From positions 968,554 through 1,032,553 of the forward strand of contig JAJDEB010000036.1 of assembly GCA_029260015.1 (NCBI GenBank): 64,000 nucleotides of DNA, read 5' to 3'. Shown piece after piece: positions 1 through 9,739 of the stretch. Source of the DNA: Phycisphaerae bacterium. GTDB lineage: Bacteria; Planctomycetota; Phycisphaerae; UBA1845. Within the stretch, counting starts at the first letter, position 1, and every line of letters starts with the position of its first letter. The translations under genes were made by a program, and so were the position numbers. A model generated the notes under the pieces. The model ran no database searches and was not told where the DNA came from. It worked only from the letters and a program-made list of their open reading frames with translations.

Positions 1-1
1 A

Positions 2-409
2 ACCGAGTTGGTTCACGAAGCGTATCTCAGACTGGCCGATCAGCGCAATGTTTCCGCGATGGATCCGATTCATTTTCGCGCGGCGACGGCAACTGTTATG
101 CGCCGCATCCTTGTTGACTACGCTCGCGCCCGTCAGAGTCGCAAGCGTGGCGGTGGGATTTCCGTACTCCCTCTCGATGCCATAGTCACGCAAGTGGAAC
201 AACGAGGATTCACATTGCCCGCATTGGACGAAGCGCTCGAGTTGTTGGCCGCACTCGACAGTCGCAAATGCCAGGTCATCGAGTTGCGCTTTTTTGCTGG
301 GCTGACTATTGACGAAGTCGCACAAACACTGTGCGTACATCGATGCACCATCGAGAGAGACTGGACGTTTGCAAGATCCTGGTTGCGAAGCAAGTTGTTT
401 GAAGATTAG
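2..409 (+). CDS. ECF-type RNA polymerase sigma factor, 5' end outside window
   Basis: The frame is open to the window edge and reads T-E-L-V-H-E-A-Y-L-R-L from base 2, matching the internal P-T-A-L-V-N-E-A-F-I-R-L of the second such factor at 21969, so about 45 N-terminal residues are missing. The visible part holds the end of region 2 (MRRILVDYARARQSRKRGGG) and a region 4 helix-turn-helix (LELLAALDSRKCQVIELRFFAGLTIDEVAQTL). This is the planctomycete/acidobacterial ECF group that TIGR02999 describes. It directs core polymerase to a small regulon. The kinase gene starts 81 bases downstream, so the two are probably co-transcribed and functionally linked. That link is inferred from the gene order, which recurs twice more in the window. 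The family is clear; the regulon is unknown. Confidence 0.92.
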   Translation, partial: TELVHEAYLRLADQRNVSAMDPIHFRAATATVMRRILVDYARARQSRKRGGGISVLPLDAIVTQVEQRGFTLPALDEALELLAALDSRKCQVIELRFFAGLTIDEVAQTLCVHRCTIERDWTFARSWLRSKLFED

Positions 410-490
410 GGGTACCTACAGATGCAGTGACACCCCGATTGGATTGATCGATCTTGACTCACTGATGCAACAAGTCGGCGGCACCAAGAA

Positions 491-3211
491 ATGGGCAAGC
501 ATTCGGAAAAAAAGTCCCTTGAAACGGGAACAGAAGAATTCCGACGCGTACAACTTGTATTTGATCGCGCAATTGACCTCCACGACAATGAGCGGTCAAA
601 CTTCCTGCGCGAAACCGCCCAATCCGACCCGGCTCTTGCCGAGATGGTTGAACGATTGCTACGACACCATGACCCTGACGATTCATACTTAGACCCACTC
701 TGTCCCGGTGTTGAAGAAACATTGATTGAACACAGCATCGGGGTTGGAAGCATGATCGGCGCTTATCGCCTCACCAACAAGATTGAGTCGGGTGGAACGG
801 GAACAGTTTGGGCAGGAGAGCGGGCTGACGGGCTGTTTGACCAACGGGTGGCTGTTAAGTTGCTCTCTTGGGGGTTGGTCAGTTCCAATCTTCGTCAACG
901 CTTTGACGCGGAACGACGGATGCTCGCGCAACTTGAGCACCCATTTGTCGCCAGGCTGATCGACGGTGGAACGACGAATGATGGAATTCCGTTTCTGGTC
1001 ATGGAACACATCAATGGCGTCCCGATTGATGTGTTCTGCAGAACGAATCACCTGATCTTGAGAGATCGGCTTGAACTTTTTTGCAAAGTGTGTGACGCCG
1101 TTGAGTATGCGCATCGACATCTCATTGTGCACTGCGACCTGACGCCCAACAATATTCTCGTGGCAGCCGACGGGAAACCGAAGCTTGTTGACTTCGGTTT
1201 GTCGCGCTTACTCGCAGAAGTGGTGGACTTGGATGCGCCCGATTCAGCGGGTCAGAGTCGGGCACATACACCCGAGTACGCCAGCCCGGAACAGATTCGT
1301 GGTGATTGTCTGACGACGGCGACCGACGTGTTTTCTCTTGGGGCGATTCTGTCAGGTTTGTTGGCGTGTTTCGATGCCAATCAGGAAATCAGTCCGCACT
1401 ATAAAACGCTTCCGAGAGATCTTTGCTGCATCGTCGATCGAGCGAGACAGCCCGAGCCACAACACCGATATCTTTCAGTCGAACACTTGTCCACAGACTT
1501 GCAATGCTTCCTCAACGGCGCGCCAGTATCAGCTCATCCACAGGGATTCTACTATCGATTCCGTAAACTCGTAGGCAGGCACGCTGTTGCGGCGGGACTG
1601 GTCGCTGCATTGGCTGTTTCTATCGCAGTCGGAACCGTGGGAATGACCATCGCGCTGATGCGCGCCAAAGAAAATGCCAAGGCAGCAAAACAAGCCGGGG
1701 CTGAAGCAACTGCAACTGCATCATTCCTGACAGATGTGCTTGTCTCTGTTGACCCTTGGAATAGCGAATTCAAGGGGCCTGACTATACGGTTCGCGAACT
1801 GATTGATGACGCCTCGACGCGACTCCCAACCGAACTCGCTGAATTCCCAAACGTGCAGTCAGAGGTTCTTGGTACCCTTGGGAGTACCTATAGAAGCCTC
1901 GGGATGCTTTCGGAGGCAGAGGCCATGTTTCGCGAAGCGCTGGAGACAGAACAAGACCGCTCCAAGCCTGACTGGGTCCGAATCTCGATTGCACAGCGCA
2001 ATCTCGGCGAACTGCTAATCGATGCGAGTCGCCTCGAAGAAGCGGACCAGATGCTGACCGCTGCTCTTGAATACTTTAGGAACCACATTAACGCGAATCC
2101 GAATGAGCGGGCCTCTACCATGGAAGTCTTTGGGCGTCTGGAAAGCGCGCGGGGGCAATTTCAAGATGCCGAAAAGATACTGCGCGAAGTAATTGTCATT
2201 CGCAAAAAGCACTCGCCTGAAGTCGAATTGGCAAACACGCTTCATCTATTGGGTCGGACGCTGTTGGAAAGGGCGGACTACGCGGCGGCCATCGATCCGC
2301 TGCGCGAGGCCTTGGCGTTAAGGCAGCGTATCTTGGGAGACAATCACGCGCTGGCAGCCAACACCATGAGCATGCTCGGTTACGCCCTGGCTGAAACCAA
2401 CCAAGTCGATGAAGCGCGGGATCTACTCAACGAAGCGGTTGAAATCCAGCGCATTCAACTTGGAGACAATCAACTTGGGCTCGCCGAGTCGCTGAACTTG
2501 CTCGCGCTGTTCCACTCACGTCGGGGTGAATGCGAGCGGGCCGACGTTCTGTACCGCGAGATTCTGGAAATCTATCAAAACTTCCTACCGCCTGATCATG
2601 CGGACTTGGCTGCCACCCTCAACAATCTGGGGCAAAATCTAAGAGCCCAAGGTCGATACGAAGAAGCCGTGCCCGTGATTCAACAATCGCTCGACATTCT
2701 CATCAAGAATCATGGGACGCAGCACCCCACCGTTGCAACGGTGATGGCCAACCTCGGAAGCAGTTATTGGCGGATGGATCGGCTTGAGGACGCATTTGGT
2801 TGGATCAGCAAGTCCTATGAAACTCGGCGATCGCTGTTTGGCGAAGATCATGCCCATACGTTGGAGGGTCTTGTCGAACTCAGCGCTCTGCACGCCGATC
2901 TCGGACACTTCGAGGATGCCGAGCGGTTGGCCCGCCAAGGATTGGCCACCTCTTTAGAGAAGTATCCAACAGCGATCAAACGCGCCATCCGATATGAAGT
3001 TGTTCTTGGCAAGTCAATTATGCAACAGAAAAAGTTCGAGGAGTCCGAAGCGATCCTGGCCAAAGCACACGAACGCGCAGTCGAATCACTTGAACCTACC
3101 CACCCTATCCGATTGCATACGGTCAGGTATTTGGCCAAGCTTTACGACGCCTGGGGCGACCGTGAACAAGCCGCCCATTGGCACAGCATCTACGAACGGC
3201 AGCAGAAGTAG
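491..3211 (+). CDS. Membrane Ser/Thr protein kinase-like protein with C-terminal TPR array; atypical catalytic loop
   Basis: 906 residues. An N-terminal helical region (residues 15-70) of the type common in planctomycete kinases precedes the kinase domain at about 92-345: glycine loop ESGGTGTV, VAVK lysine at 123, DFG at 234-236, SPE at 265-267. The catalytic loop reads HCDLTPNN (214-221) where the canonical form is HRDLKPxN, so both the Arg and the catalytic-loop Lys are replaced. One transmembrane helix lies at about 366-390, and TPR repeats fill about 430-900, predicted outside the membrane. The usual model is kinase inside and TPR sensor outside. The substitutions make full catalytic activity uncertain; it may be weakly active or a pseudokinase scaffold. 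It follows the ECF sigma gene by 81 bases and probably regulates or is regulated with it. Confidence 0.9.
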   Translation: MGKHSEKKSLETGTEEFRRVQLVFDRAIDLHDNERSNFLRETAQSDPALAEMVERLLRHHDPDDSYLDPLCPGVEETLIEHSIGVGSMIGAYRLTNKIESGGTGTVWAGERADGLFDQRVAVKLLSWGLVSSNLRQRFDAERRMLAQLEHPFVARLIDGGTTNDGIPFLVMEHINGVPIDVFCRTNHLILRDRLELFCKVCDAVEYAHRHLIVHCDLTPNNILVAADGKPKLVDFGLSRLLAEVVDLDAPDSAGQSRAHTPEYASPEQIRGDCLTTATDVFSLGAILSGLLACFDANQEISPHYKTLPRDLCCIVDRARQPEPQHRYLSVEHLSTDLQCFLNGAPVSAHPQGFYYRFRKLVGRHAVAAGLVAALAVSIAVGTVGMTIALMRAKENAKAAKQAGAEATATASFLTDVLVSVDPWNSEFKGPDYTVRELIDDASTRLPTELAEFPNVQSEVLGTLGSTYRSLGMLSEAEAMFREALETEQDRSKPDWVRISIAQRNLGELLIDASRLEEADQMLTAALEYFRNHINANPNERASTMEVFGRLESARGQFQDAEKILREVIVIRKKHSPEVELANTLHLLGRTLLERADYAAAIDPLREALALRQRILGDNHALAANTMSMLGYALAETNQVDEARDLLNEAVEIQRIQLGDNQLGLAESLNLLALFHSRRGECERADVLYREILEIYQNFLPPDHADLAATLNNLGQNLRAQGRYEEAVPVIQQSLDILIKNHGTQHPTVATVMANLGSSYWRMDRLEDAFGWISKSYETRRSLFGEDHAHTLEGLVELSALHADLGHFEDAERLARQGLATSLEKYPTAIKRAIRYEVVLGKSIMQQKKFEESEAILAKAHERAVESLEPTHPIRLHTVRYLAKLYDAWGDREQAAHWHSIYERQQK

Positions 3212-3244
3212 GACTTCGACCACATCTGCGATCGCACTCATGCG

Positions 3245-5173
3245 TCAAGGGCAACTGGACGAAAACGACTGCCCGGTGTTAACCGATCCGTCGGAATCTG
3301 CAGCCGGAGACTGCCATGTAAAGTCGGTGTAATCGCAACCGTTCGACCCAGACAAACGAAGCGAATAGCCAACCGATGTTGAACCTGTTTCGCTGACGCC
3401 AATATTGGTTGAAGTCATCGTGTCGGCTGGTCCGTCGGTGGCGTCGAATGAACCTTCATAACTGAGGAACTGGATGACCGTACCTTCGCCATCGACCAAG
3501 GCCAATCCGTCCGGCGCGCCGTTTTGCAAACCGCTGATGGAAAATGCCAGCGTTCCAAACCCTTCGTCCTGATCCGGAATCGTACCGCTGAGTCCCGTCG
3601 TTTTGTAACTCGATCCATCACTGCCGTTGTAGGCCACGATATCCCAATCATTCAGACTCAGACCGGCTGGCCCGGCAACTTCAACGAATTCACCGGTGTC
3701 GGCACCGCTGTTGTCGTAGTGGAATTCATTGATCCATGGATCGTCGTATACGAAGGTTACGCCGCAGTACCCTTCCAGCGTTTGAAGGGTGTTCGATTCG
3801 TCATCGGTTTCTGCGGATGCACTCTCCCACTCAAAGTGATTGTACGCATCGCCCGTTCCTGAAAGTTGTAGCGAATGACCCACAGATGTTGAACCCGATT
3901 CGCTCACACCAATGTCCACCGACTCCAATCCGTCCGCCGGCCCATCGGTGGCTGTAAAGGTTCCCTCGTAGCTGAGGAACTGAATGACATTGTCGCTGTC
4001 GTCAACAAGTGCAATTCCGTCCGGACCGTTTTGCAATCCTGATATCGCAAATGCAATCGCCGACATGCACCCTTCATCGTCAGTAAACGTTCCCGAAAGA
4101 TTCGTCGTTTTGTATTGCCCACCATCAGCACCGTTGTAAGCAACAAGCGTCCATCCGGTAAGATTGGTCCCACTCAAACCGGCGACCTCGACAAATTCGC
4201 CCGTATCCCCGCCCGTGTTGTCGTAATGAATTTCATTGATCCACGGTAAGGCACACTTGCCTTCAAAGATGCAGTTCGCCCATTCCGGATGGTCGATAAA
4301 GGGATTGCGATTGCCCTGATAATATTCAACAACGTCGGTGCGATCTTCTTCAAGATAGTCGACGTCGTCGTCATTGTGCCAACTGATCAAATCGGAAAGT
4401 TTCCCCATGTACGCGGTACTTTTGTTTTCCGACGTGTCGGAATCCAACAGCAACATGTTGTCCGTAAGAATCAAATCGGGTTCGTCAACAGAAGTAACTC
4501 CATGCGTTCCACCTTCGTAACGTACATCCATATAGAAAAGCGCACGAGCAACGTCGCCCTTGCGTCCCACCCATGTTTGCCAAGTGCCCGTTTCGCCGGA
4601 ACCTTCCGTCCAACTTGAGTTTCCAGAATAGGTTCCGCTCCCGCCGCCGCGCCCGTCATTTATCTCGGTGACTTTTTCCGAACAACCGGAATCACAATCG
4701 AGATAGGGCTTGTTGTTGCGCGATGAGTTGTAACCCGAATCGCAGGCGAAAAGATGATGGCAATCGGTGTAAGGATAGTTCGTGCTACCGTCATTTGGAA
4801 AACCGTACGACTTTGGCCACGAGTGCTCGCGGTTGTAGTTGCTGTTTCCGCCGCCCTCTTTCGTGTAGCTTTCGTTCTTGTAAAGGTCGAGGATGTTGCT
4901 GCTGTTGTTGGGGTCTTCGTCGGCTGCGTCGAGAATGTCCCAAGTGTCTGTCGCCGAAGACGTGTACGGATACCGCGTGTGATCGTCGATCACGTCGTGA
5001 AGCGTATCGCGCAACGAAGTGGCATCGCTCGCATCAACACCGTCATAATATCCCGCAGACGGACCGGCAACGACTGCGGCGCTCAGCATCCACGACGCGC
5101 CGAATCCAAGAATCAAAGACGCACTCACGCGGAATCGACTCGCTGCTACGTATGTATCATTCGCTTGCAACAT
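3245..5173 (-). CDS. Secreted endonuclease I family nuclease with two lamin-tail-like repeats
   Basis: 642 residues from the ATG at 5173, chosen because AGGAGG lies seven bases upstream; an upstream TTG adds 10 residues without such a site. A signal peptide ends near the AGPSAG region (about residue 40). The nuclease domain (about 40-305) has the endonuclease I (EndA/Vvn) landmarks N-R-E-H-S-W-P (114-120), D-C-H-H-L-F (137-142) and Y-Q-G-N-R-N-P-F-I-D near its end. Two copies of a roughly 160-residue unit follow, each opening with W-I-N-E-(I/F)-H-Y-D-N and containing TGEFVEVAG, as in lamin-tail-type beta domains. Family members cut DNA and RNA non-specifically outside the cell; the repeats may anchor the enzyme or bind substrate. 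Four Cys in the nuclease region could form disulphides. It is convergent with the kinase gene, 33 bases apart. Confidence 0.88.
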   Translation of the reverse strand: MLQANDTYVAASRFRVSASLILGFGASWMLSAAVVAGPSAGYYDGVDASDATSLRDTLHDVIDDHTRYPYTSSATDTWDILDAADEDPNNSSNILDLYKNESYTKEGGGNSNYNREHSWPKSYGFPNDGSTNYPYTDCHHLFACDSGYNSSRNNKPYLDCDSGCSEKVTEINDGRGGGSGTYSGNSSWTEGSGETGTWQTWVGRKGDVARALFYMDVRYEGGTHGVTSVDEPDLILTDNMLLLDSDTSENKSTAYMGKLSDLISWHNDDDVDYLEEDRTDVVEYYQGNRNPFIDHPEWANCIFEGKCALPWINEIHYDNTGGDTGEFVEVAGLSGTNLTGWTLVAYNGADGGQYKTTNLSGTFTDDEGCMSAIAFAISGLQNGPDGIALVDDSDNVIQFLSYEGTFTATDGPADGLESVDIGVSESGSTSVGHSLQLSGTGDAYNHFEWESASAETDDESNTLQTLEGYCGVTFVYDDPWINEFHYDNSGADTGEFVEVAGPAGLSLNDWDIVAYNGSDGSSYKTTGLSGTIPDQDEGFGTLAFSISGLQNGAPDGLALVDGEGTVIQFLSYEGSFDATDGPADTMTSTNIGVSETGSTSVGYSLRLSGSNGCDYTDFTWQSPAADSDGSVNTGQSFSSSCP

Positions 5174-5549
5174 TTCAAAGCCTCCTGATTGTGGGCTGCC
5201 CAATACTCAGAATTGACTCTTCGCTATACCGATCAAGCGCACTCTTCACAAAGGAATTCCGAGAGTGGTAACAACAAATGGGGAACATTACCGGGAGGCA
5301 AGTGGCGTCTCACGAATGTGAGTGCGTTCCTATTGGTGTAACTCTGAAGCGTTCGTACGGATTTATTCGTGCGAGCAACTTAAATAGCCGCACGTTGTGT
5401 CACTGGTCAGTTCACGATTACAGCGAATGAGAACATTGGCCGGATGATTGTTTCGACTCAATGAATCAAATCCTGGCTTCGATCCCTTCCGACATTGCGC
5501 GAACAGTCTGCGCCATGGGGAATGTGCCACCGCCTGCGAGCGTTTGAAC
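5174..5549. other. Intergenic region, no gene seen
   Basis: 376 bases between the nuclease start and the end of the glycosyltransferase, both on the minus strand. Short open frames exist but none has a ribosome site or a recognisable product. It presumably holds the promoter of the nuclease gene; no clear -35/-10 pair was identified. Confidence 0.5.
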
Positions 5550-6605
5550 CTACGACTGTGCGTGCGCAGGATCGCGCTGCGATTCGGACTTGTGCGTCTT
5601 AAGAAGGTCGGCGAGGGCGCTGACTGGCGGGCGATTGTCGATCGACTGGGTTTCGCTACGATGAATATCCTCAATTAGAAACAGTGGTCGCCGTTTGACC
5701 TCGTCGTAAATGCGGCCGATGTATTCGCCGAGGATTCCCACACTTATGAGTTGTATGCCTCCGAGAAACAAGACCGCGACGATAATGCTGGTGTAACCGT
5801 CAACGATTGAAATTCCGAACATCCCCATGCCCATCAGTCGCAGCACGACGAGGGCAACGCCATAAATCATCGCAAAGCTCGACACAGCCAACCCTGCGCC
5901 GAGGCAGAAGCGCAGCGGTTTGTAGCTGAAACTGAAGATCGCATCGAGGGCATACTTGACCAGACGCCACAGGCTCTGCTTCGTTTCACCGCCAGCCCGT
6001 TCAGCCCGATCGTAGAATACGACCTTGGTCTTGTAACCGACCCACGCCCGCATGCCCGGGAGGTATCGATTGGTTTCGCTCAGCCGATTGATGGCGTCAG
6101 CCGCTTGCCGATCCAGCAATCCGAAGATGCCCGCATTTAAGGGAATGGGAAAGTCTGAAAGGAATCCGAGCACTTTGTAAAAAAGCGGAAACAGCACCCC
6201 TCGAAGTCCGCGATCCTTGCGGCTGCTGCGGCGGGCGACGACGACGCGTGCGCCTTCAAGCCACGCCTCGACGAGATCGGGAATCACCGATGGCGGATCC
6301 TGCAAGTCGCCATCCATCAGTACGACGGCGTCCCCTTTCGCAACGGAAAGCCCGGCCGAAATCGCCGGCTGATGTCCCCAGTTGCGGGAAAGTTCGACGA
6401 CAACCACGCGCGAATCGCGGGCTTGCACATCGCGAAGCTTCATCAACGATTCGTCGCAACTACCGTCGTCAACATAGATGACTTCCCAGTTCGCATCGAC
6501 GCGATCAATCGCCTGGGCAACTTCATCGTGTAAGCGCTCGATCAGCGTAGCCTCGTTGTAGACGGGCACGACGAGCGAGATCAACGGTTTGGGGTCGGGC
6601 TTCAC
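5550..6605 (-). CDS. Family 2 glycosyltransferase, GtrB/polyisoprenyl-phosphate sugar transferase type
   Basis: 351 residues from a GTG preceded by AGGTGA. The GT-A domain starts at residue 9 (SLVVPVYNEA) and carries VDDGS near residue 46 and the DGDLQDPP metal/nucleotide motif near residue 98. Two transmembrane helices at about 235-260 and 268-300 and a charged tail (EYIGRIYDEVKRRP) are typical of the GtrB/DPM1 group, which moves a sugar from a nucleotide donor to a polyprenyl phosphate at the inner face of the membrane. It is divergent from the polytopic membrane protein that starts at 6840 and lies near two methyltransferases, which suggests surface-glycan synthesis. The exact sugar cannot be told. 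Confidence 0.92.
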   Translation of the reverse strand: MKPDPKPLISLVVPVYNEATLIERLHDEVAQAIDRVDANWEVIYVDDGSCDESLMKLRDVQARDSRVVVVELSRNWGHQPAISAGLSVAKGDAVVLMDGDLQDPPSVIPDLVEAWLEGARVVVARRSSRKDRGLRGVLFPLFYKVLGFLSDFPIPLNAGIFGLLDRQAADAINRLSETNRYLPGMRAWVGYKTKVVFYDRAERAGGETKQSLWRLVKYALDAIFSFSYKPLRFCLGAGLAVSSFAMIYGVALVVLRLMGMGMFGISIVDGYTSIIVAVLFLGGIQLISVGILGEYIGRIYDEVKRRPLFLIEDIHRSETQSIDNRPPVSALADLLKTHKSESQRDPAHAQS

Positions 6606-6839
6606 TTCGCGTCACCTGCGCATGCTCAACCGATTGGCATCGAAACAGACGATGCACGCTGCTATCGCTGGTTTTATCGGAGCAAATCAGCCGCCGCTTG
6701 ATCGGCAGCTGCCGGGAATCGACGAATCTGCCGTGATCGGTATCGCAAGCTGCATGCAATGCATTTGGCTGCCGATAATACCGATGCTGGAACCTTTGAA
6801 AACGCACAATGCAAGCCACCTGGCACGGAAGCCTGCCCC

Positions 6840-8609
6840 ATGAATAACCCAAGTATTTCGTCAGTCGGAATCGCCTCGAATGCGTGCCCATCACTTGCAC
6901 TCGATAACGCACGTTCAACGAATAAGTCACGACTCTTCTTCCTTACTGATCGCCAGCTGACGTTTGCTTTCGCATTGCTCTTGGCGCTAAGCATTGTTGT
7001 GGTCCACCGCGTCAATCAGCGCGCATACGTCGGATACCACGGAATGACGCACTCGGCGATCACGTTTTCGGTGATGGCTGGCAACATCCCGCCGACCAAT
7101 CCGTTCGCTGCCGACCTGCCGCTGCCCTATTACTGGGGATACCATGTGCTGCTCGCGCAGGGCGTCAGCATGACCGGATGGACGCCGGTTGCGATCGCCG
7201 AAATCTTCAATGTGCTGACGATCTTTGCGCTGACGTATCTCTTCGCTCACCTGGGACGAAAGCTATTGAACAGTGCGCGGGCGGGACTGCTTGCGGTTGT
7301 CATTATTCTGTTCGCGATGAATCCGTTTGGCCCGCTCTTGATGGCATATCGCGTGCTTGAAGGAACGCTTGGACTGTCCATCGGTGAATTCACCCGTAGC
7401 CCGACCCATCCAATGCTTCGCGGAATGTTTCCGGGTCTCGATATTCGCTGGGCGGGAACGTACTTCTTTCACATGCAACCGTCGTCACGACCGTTGGCGA
7501 TGTTAGCCGGCTCAGCAGCTGCGGTTCTGGCGTGTGGTGCGTTTGAGCGGGTTTCGATTTGGCGAAGCGTTTCTGTCGCATTGGCCATCGCGATCGCTTG
7601 CGCCATGCAGCCGATCGTCGGTGTGGGCACGGCATTTGGATTGGGCGCTGGCATCGTCTTCATGAGATTTATCCGCCGCGATGAATCGGTGATTGGCAAC
7701 GCGGTAATGATCAATCTTGTAGTCAGTATGGGGATCGGTGTGTTGCTCGCATATCCAACCTATCAGCAACTTCTCAATGGAAACCTCGTCGGTTTACCGC
7801 TTGAAAAATCGGCGTCGGTGATTGCGGTGAAGGGTTTCCACGTTTTCGCCGTGCTCGCAATCGCACCGTTGGTGCTGACCTTTCTGGCGCTGCGACGCGG
7901 TTACTTACAAAACCCGCAAATTCAAATGTTGGCATTCGGTGGTGTGGTTCTGATCGCGACGAGTTGGATCACCAATGTTCCGGGGCACCGCGAACACAGC
8001 TTTTTTAACATGGGAACGTATTTTCTGGCGCTACCAGCCGCCGCTGCCTGCGGATTCGGATTGCAACAGGACGTTCGATTGGCGATGCGGCGATGCGTGC
8101 GCACGCTGGCGTGCATCGCGCCGGTGACGATCATCATGGTGTTGTCATTCGGGTATCGTCATCCCATTGCGCTCGCCAGCGACGGTGATTTGATGCGTTA
8201 TCCCAAGCGAACCGACACGATGGCCGTCTACGATTGGATCGTCGCCAACACACCGACCGATGCGGTATTGATGTTCGACACCCGCGACGGTGAACAGATC
8301 GGTTTCTATGGCGTCGAGAGCGAAGTTCCGGCGATGACCAAGCGCTTCCTGTTCATCGATGTGGTCGAATGGTTCATCCCGGCGAATCATCCGGAAGTTA
8401 CCGCTCGGCAAGACGTGGTCGCCGCCCTCTTTGATGGCAAGCCACTATCAAACGAACAGACCAAGCTCATTCAAAAACTAAATCGCCCGATGTACGCGCT
8501 GACCCGTGATCCATCGGAAGATGCGATCCTCGCGACGCAGTTTGGCCCGGCGCAATTCCGACAAGGCAAGTACGCGGTTTACGAATTGGGCGATCTGAAT
8601 CAGAGGTGA
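6840..8609 (+). CDS. Polytopic membrane protein, possibly GT-C type glycosyltransferase
   Basis: 589 residues from the ATG at 6840 (GGAAG nine bases upstream); an in-frame ATG at 6759 would add 27 residues with no ribosome site. The N-terminal cytoplasmic segment is about 45 residues, followed by at least ten hydrophobic helices up to about residue 450 and then a soluble C-terminal domain. A short segment with DLPLPYYWGYH lies in the first extra-cytoplasmic loop, where GT-C enzymes keep their catalytic acidic residues. I do not recognise a named family. Its neighbours (divergent GT2, methyltransferases) fit a lipid-linked sugar transferase, but a transporter or other membrane enzyme remains possible. 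Confidence 0.75.
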   Translation: MNNPSISSVGIASNACPSLALDNARSTNKSRLFFLTDRQLTFAFALLLALSIVVVHRVNQRAYVGYHGMTHSAITFSVMAGNIPPTNPFAADLPLPYYWGYHVLLAQGVSMTGWTPVAIAEIFNVLTIFALTYLFAHLGRKLLNSARAGLLAVVIILFAMNPFGPLLMAYRVLEGTLGLSIGEFTRSPTHPMLRGMFPGLDIRWAGTYFFHMQPSSRPLAMLAGSAAAVLACGAFERVSIWRSVSVALAIAIACAMQPIVGVGTAFGLGAGIVFMRFIRRDESVIGNAVMINLVVSMGIGVLLAYPTYQQLLNGNLVGLPLEKSASVIAVKGFHVFAVLAIAPLVLTFLALRRGYLQNPQIQMLAFGGVVLIATSWITNVPGHREHSFFNMGTYFLALPAAAACGFGLQQDVRLAMRRCVRTLACIAPVTIIMVLSFGYRHPIALASDGDLMRYPKRTDTMAVYDWIVANTPTDAVLMFDTRDGEQIGFYGVESEVPAMTKRFLFIDVVEWFIPANHPEVTARQDVVAALFDGKPLSNEQTKLIQKLNRPMYALTRDPSEDAILATQFGPAQFRQGKYAVYELGDLNQR

Positions 8610-8633
8610 TTGAACTGCGGTGCGGTGCATTCC

Positions 8634-8698
8634 GTAGGGTGGGCCGTGCCCACCCCCGTTTGAAATGCGAAAAACTTGGTGGGCACGGCCCACCCTAC
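8634..8698. repeat. Nested palindromic repeat, family A copy 1
   Basis: Two perfect 21-base arms (8634-8654 and 8678-8698) are inverted around a 23-base spacer. Each arm is itself a hairpin, GGTGGGC-CGT-GCCCACC, so the RNA can fold either as two small hairpins or one long stem. It lies between convergent genes (membrane protein ending at 8609, methyltransferase ending at 8735), as expected for a bidirectional terminator-like or REP-like element. Confidence 0.9.
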
Positions 8699-8734
8699 AC
8701 TTTGCTGGTAGCAACCGAGTGTCTGGAAACGGCA

Positions 8735-9451
8735 CTAGCCATTTCTGCGCCAAACACCGAGTACCGATTTTCCGATCCGCCGCCCCAACATCGGATCGAG
8801 ATAGCGCGACGTGCGCACCATGCCCTTGTCCCATAGTTGAATCTGACGGTGCGTCGGTTCGGCGCTCCGCAGCAAGAGTCGATTCGCAAGCGATGCGAGC
8901 AAACCCACCGAATCGAGGTAGGCCAACCGAACGAGCGTCGCATTGCCTGGCGTGAGCGCCCCAAGTGTTCGCTTGGTGTAACGTCGAAAGTGTCCGATGG
9001 CTTCGTCGAATGGCGTGAAAAGCCACTGGTGGGCTGGCGAAAGCACGACAACATGTCCGCCGGGGCGCAACACACGAATCGCGTTTCGCAGTTCGGCTGC
9101 ATCGTTTTCGATATGCTCGAGCACATCGATGTAAAGCACGGTGTCAGCCGCTTGCTCTGCACCAGTCGTCGCCAGTGTTCCGACGGACGATTCGCAGCAT
9201 GCTGGGATATCTCCCGTATCGATCGCAAGTTGTAACTTTGCCGCAAGCGACACATCGGGTTCCAGGCAGGTCCAGCGATTTTGAGATCCATCGCACAGGA
9301 ACCGCGTCGTTCCGCCGAGGCCAGCCCCCACTTCCAACACGTTGTCACCGAGAAACGGTTTGACCTGTTGGCGGATGTAGTTTTTCCAATGGGTGGCTTG
9401 GGCGAATAGCTCGAGTTCCTGCCCGATGTATGTTGAGGTGTCGCTGGCCAT
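8735..9451 (-). CDS. Class I SAM-dependent methyltransferase
   Basis: 238 residues; the ATG is preceded by GGGAGA at good spacing. SAM-binding motif I is NVLEVGAGLGGTTRFL (about 38-53), the acidic end of strand 2 is LEPD, and the post-I/II region has LYIDVLEHIENDAAEL followed by LRPGGHVVVLSPAH. This is the Methyltransf_11/23 pattern. It probably methylates a sugar, lipid or small molecule in the glycan locus around it; the substrate is not visible in the sequence. It ends 37 bases from palindromic repeat copy 1. Confidence 0.88.
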   Translation of the reverse strand: MASDTSTYIGQELELFAQATHWKNYIRQQVKPFLGDNVLEVGAGLGGTTRFLCDGSQNRWTCLEPDVSLAAKLQLAIDTGDIPACCESSVGTLATTGAEQAADTVLYIDVLEHIENDAAELRNAIRVLRPGGHVVVLSPAHQWLFTPFDEAIGHFRRYTKRTLGALTPGNATLVRLAYLDSVGLLASLANRLLLRSAEPTHRQIQLWDKGMVRTSRYLDPMLGRRIGKSVLGVWRRNG

Positions 9452-9739
9452 CTGATTCTCCCGATGACGCCCGTTTCACCGCCAAGACGGGGGGCGTCTG
9501 TAACACCTATCGATCATCGGGCGCGTGTCGGTCGAGTCATTCTTCAGTCCATCGAACCAACCGGATCGATCGAACTGCCGAGGCCGAATAGAAATGGCTC
9601 CGAGCCGAGCACCGAACAGCAGTCACGTTTCAATAAACGCGTTCAACGAAAATGAATCAAGGGCGTTCACAGGTGAATTGCTTCCGATATTAATAGCGTG
9701 CAACGAGCGAATCTGACCTGATATTCGGAGCTTCTCTAC

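Noticed and set aside
8606..8836. Small frame with GRAHPR and GGHGPPY peptides
   Set aside because: The peptide comes from the family A palindrome; the same phrases appear in every copy, so it is a translated repeat and not a gene.
8695..9348. Alternative frame in the methyltransferase region
   Set aside because: It overlaps the SAM-binding frame and has no recognisable motif.
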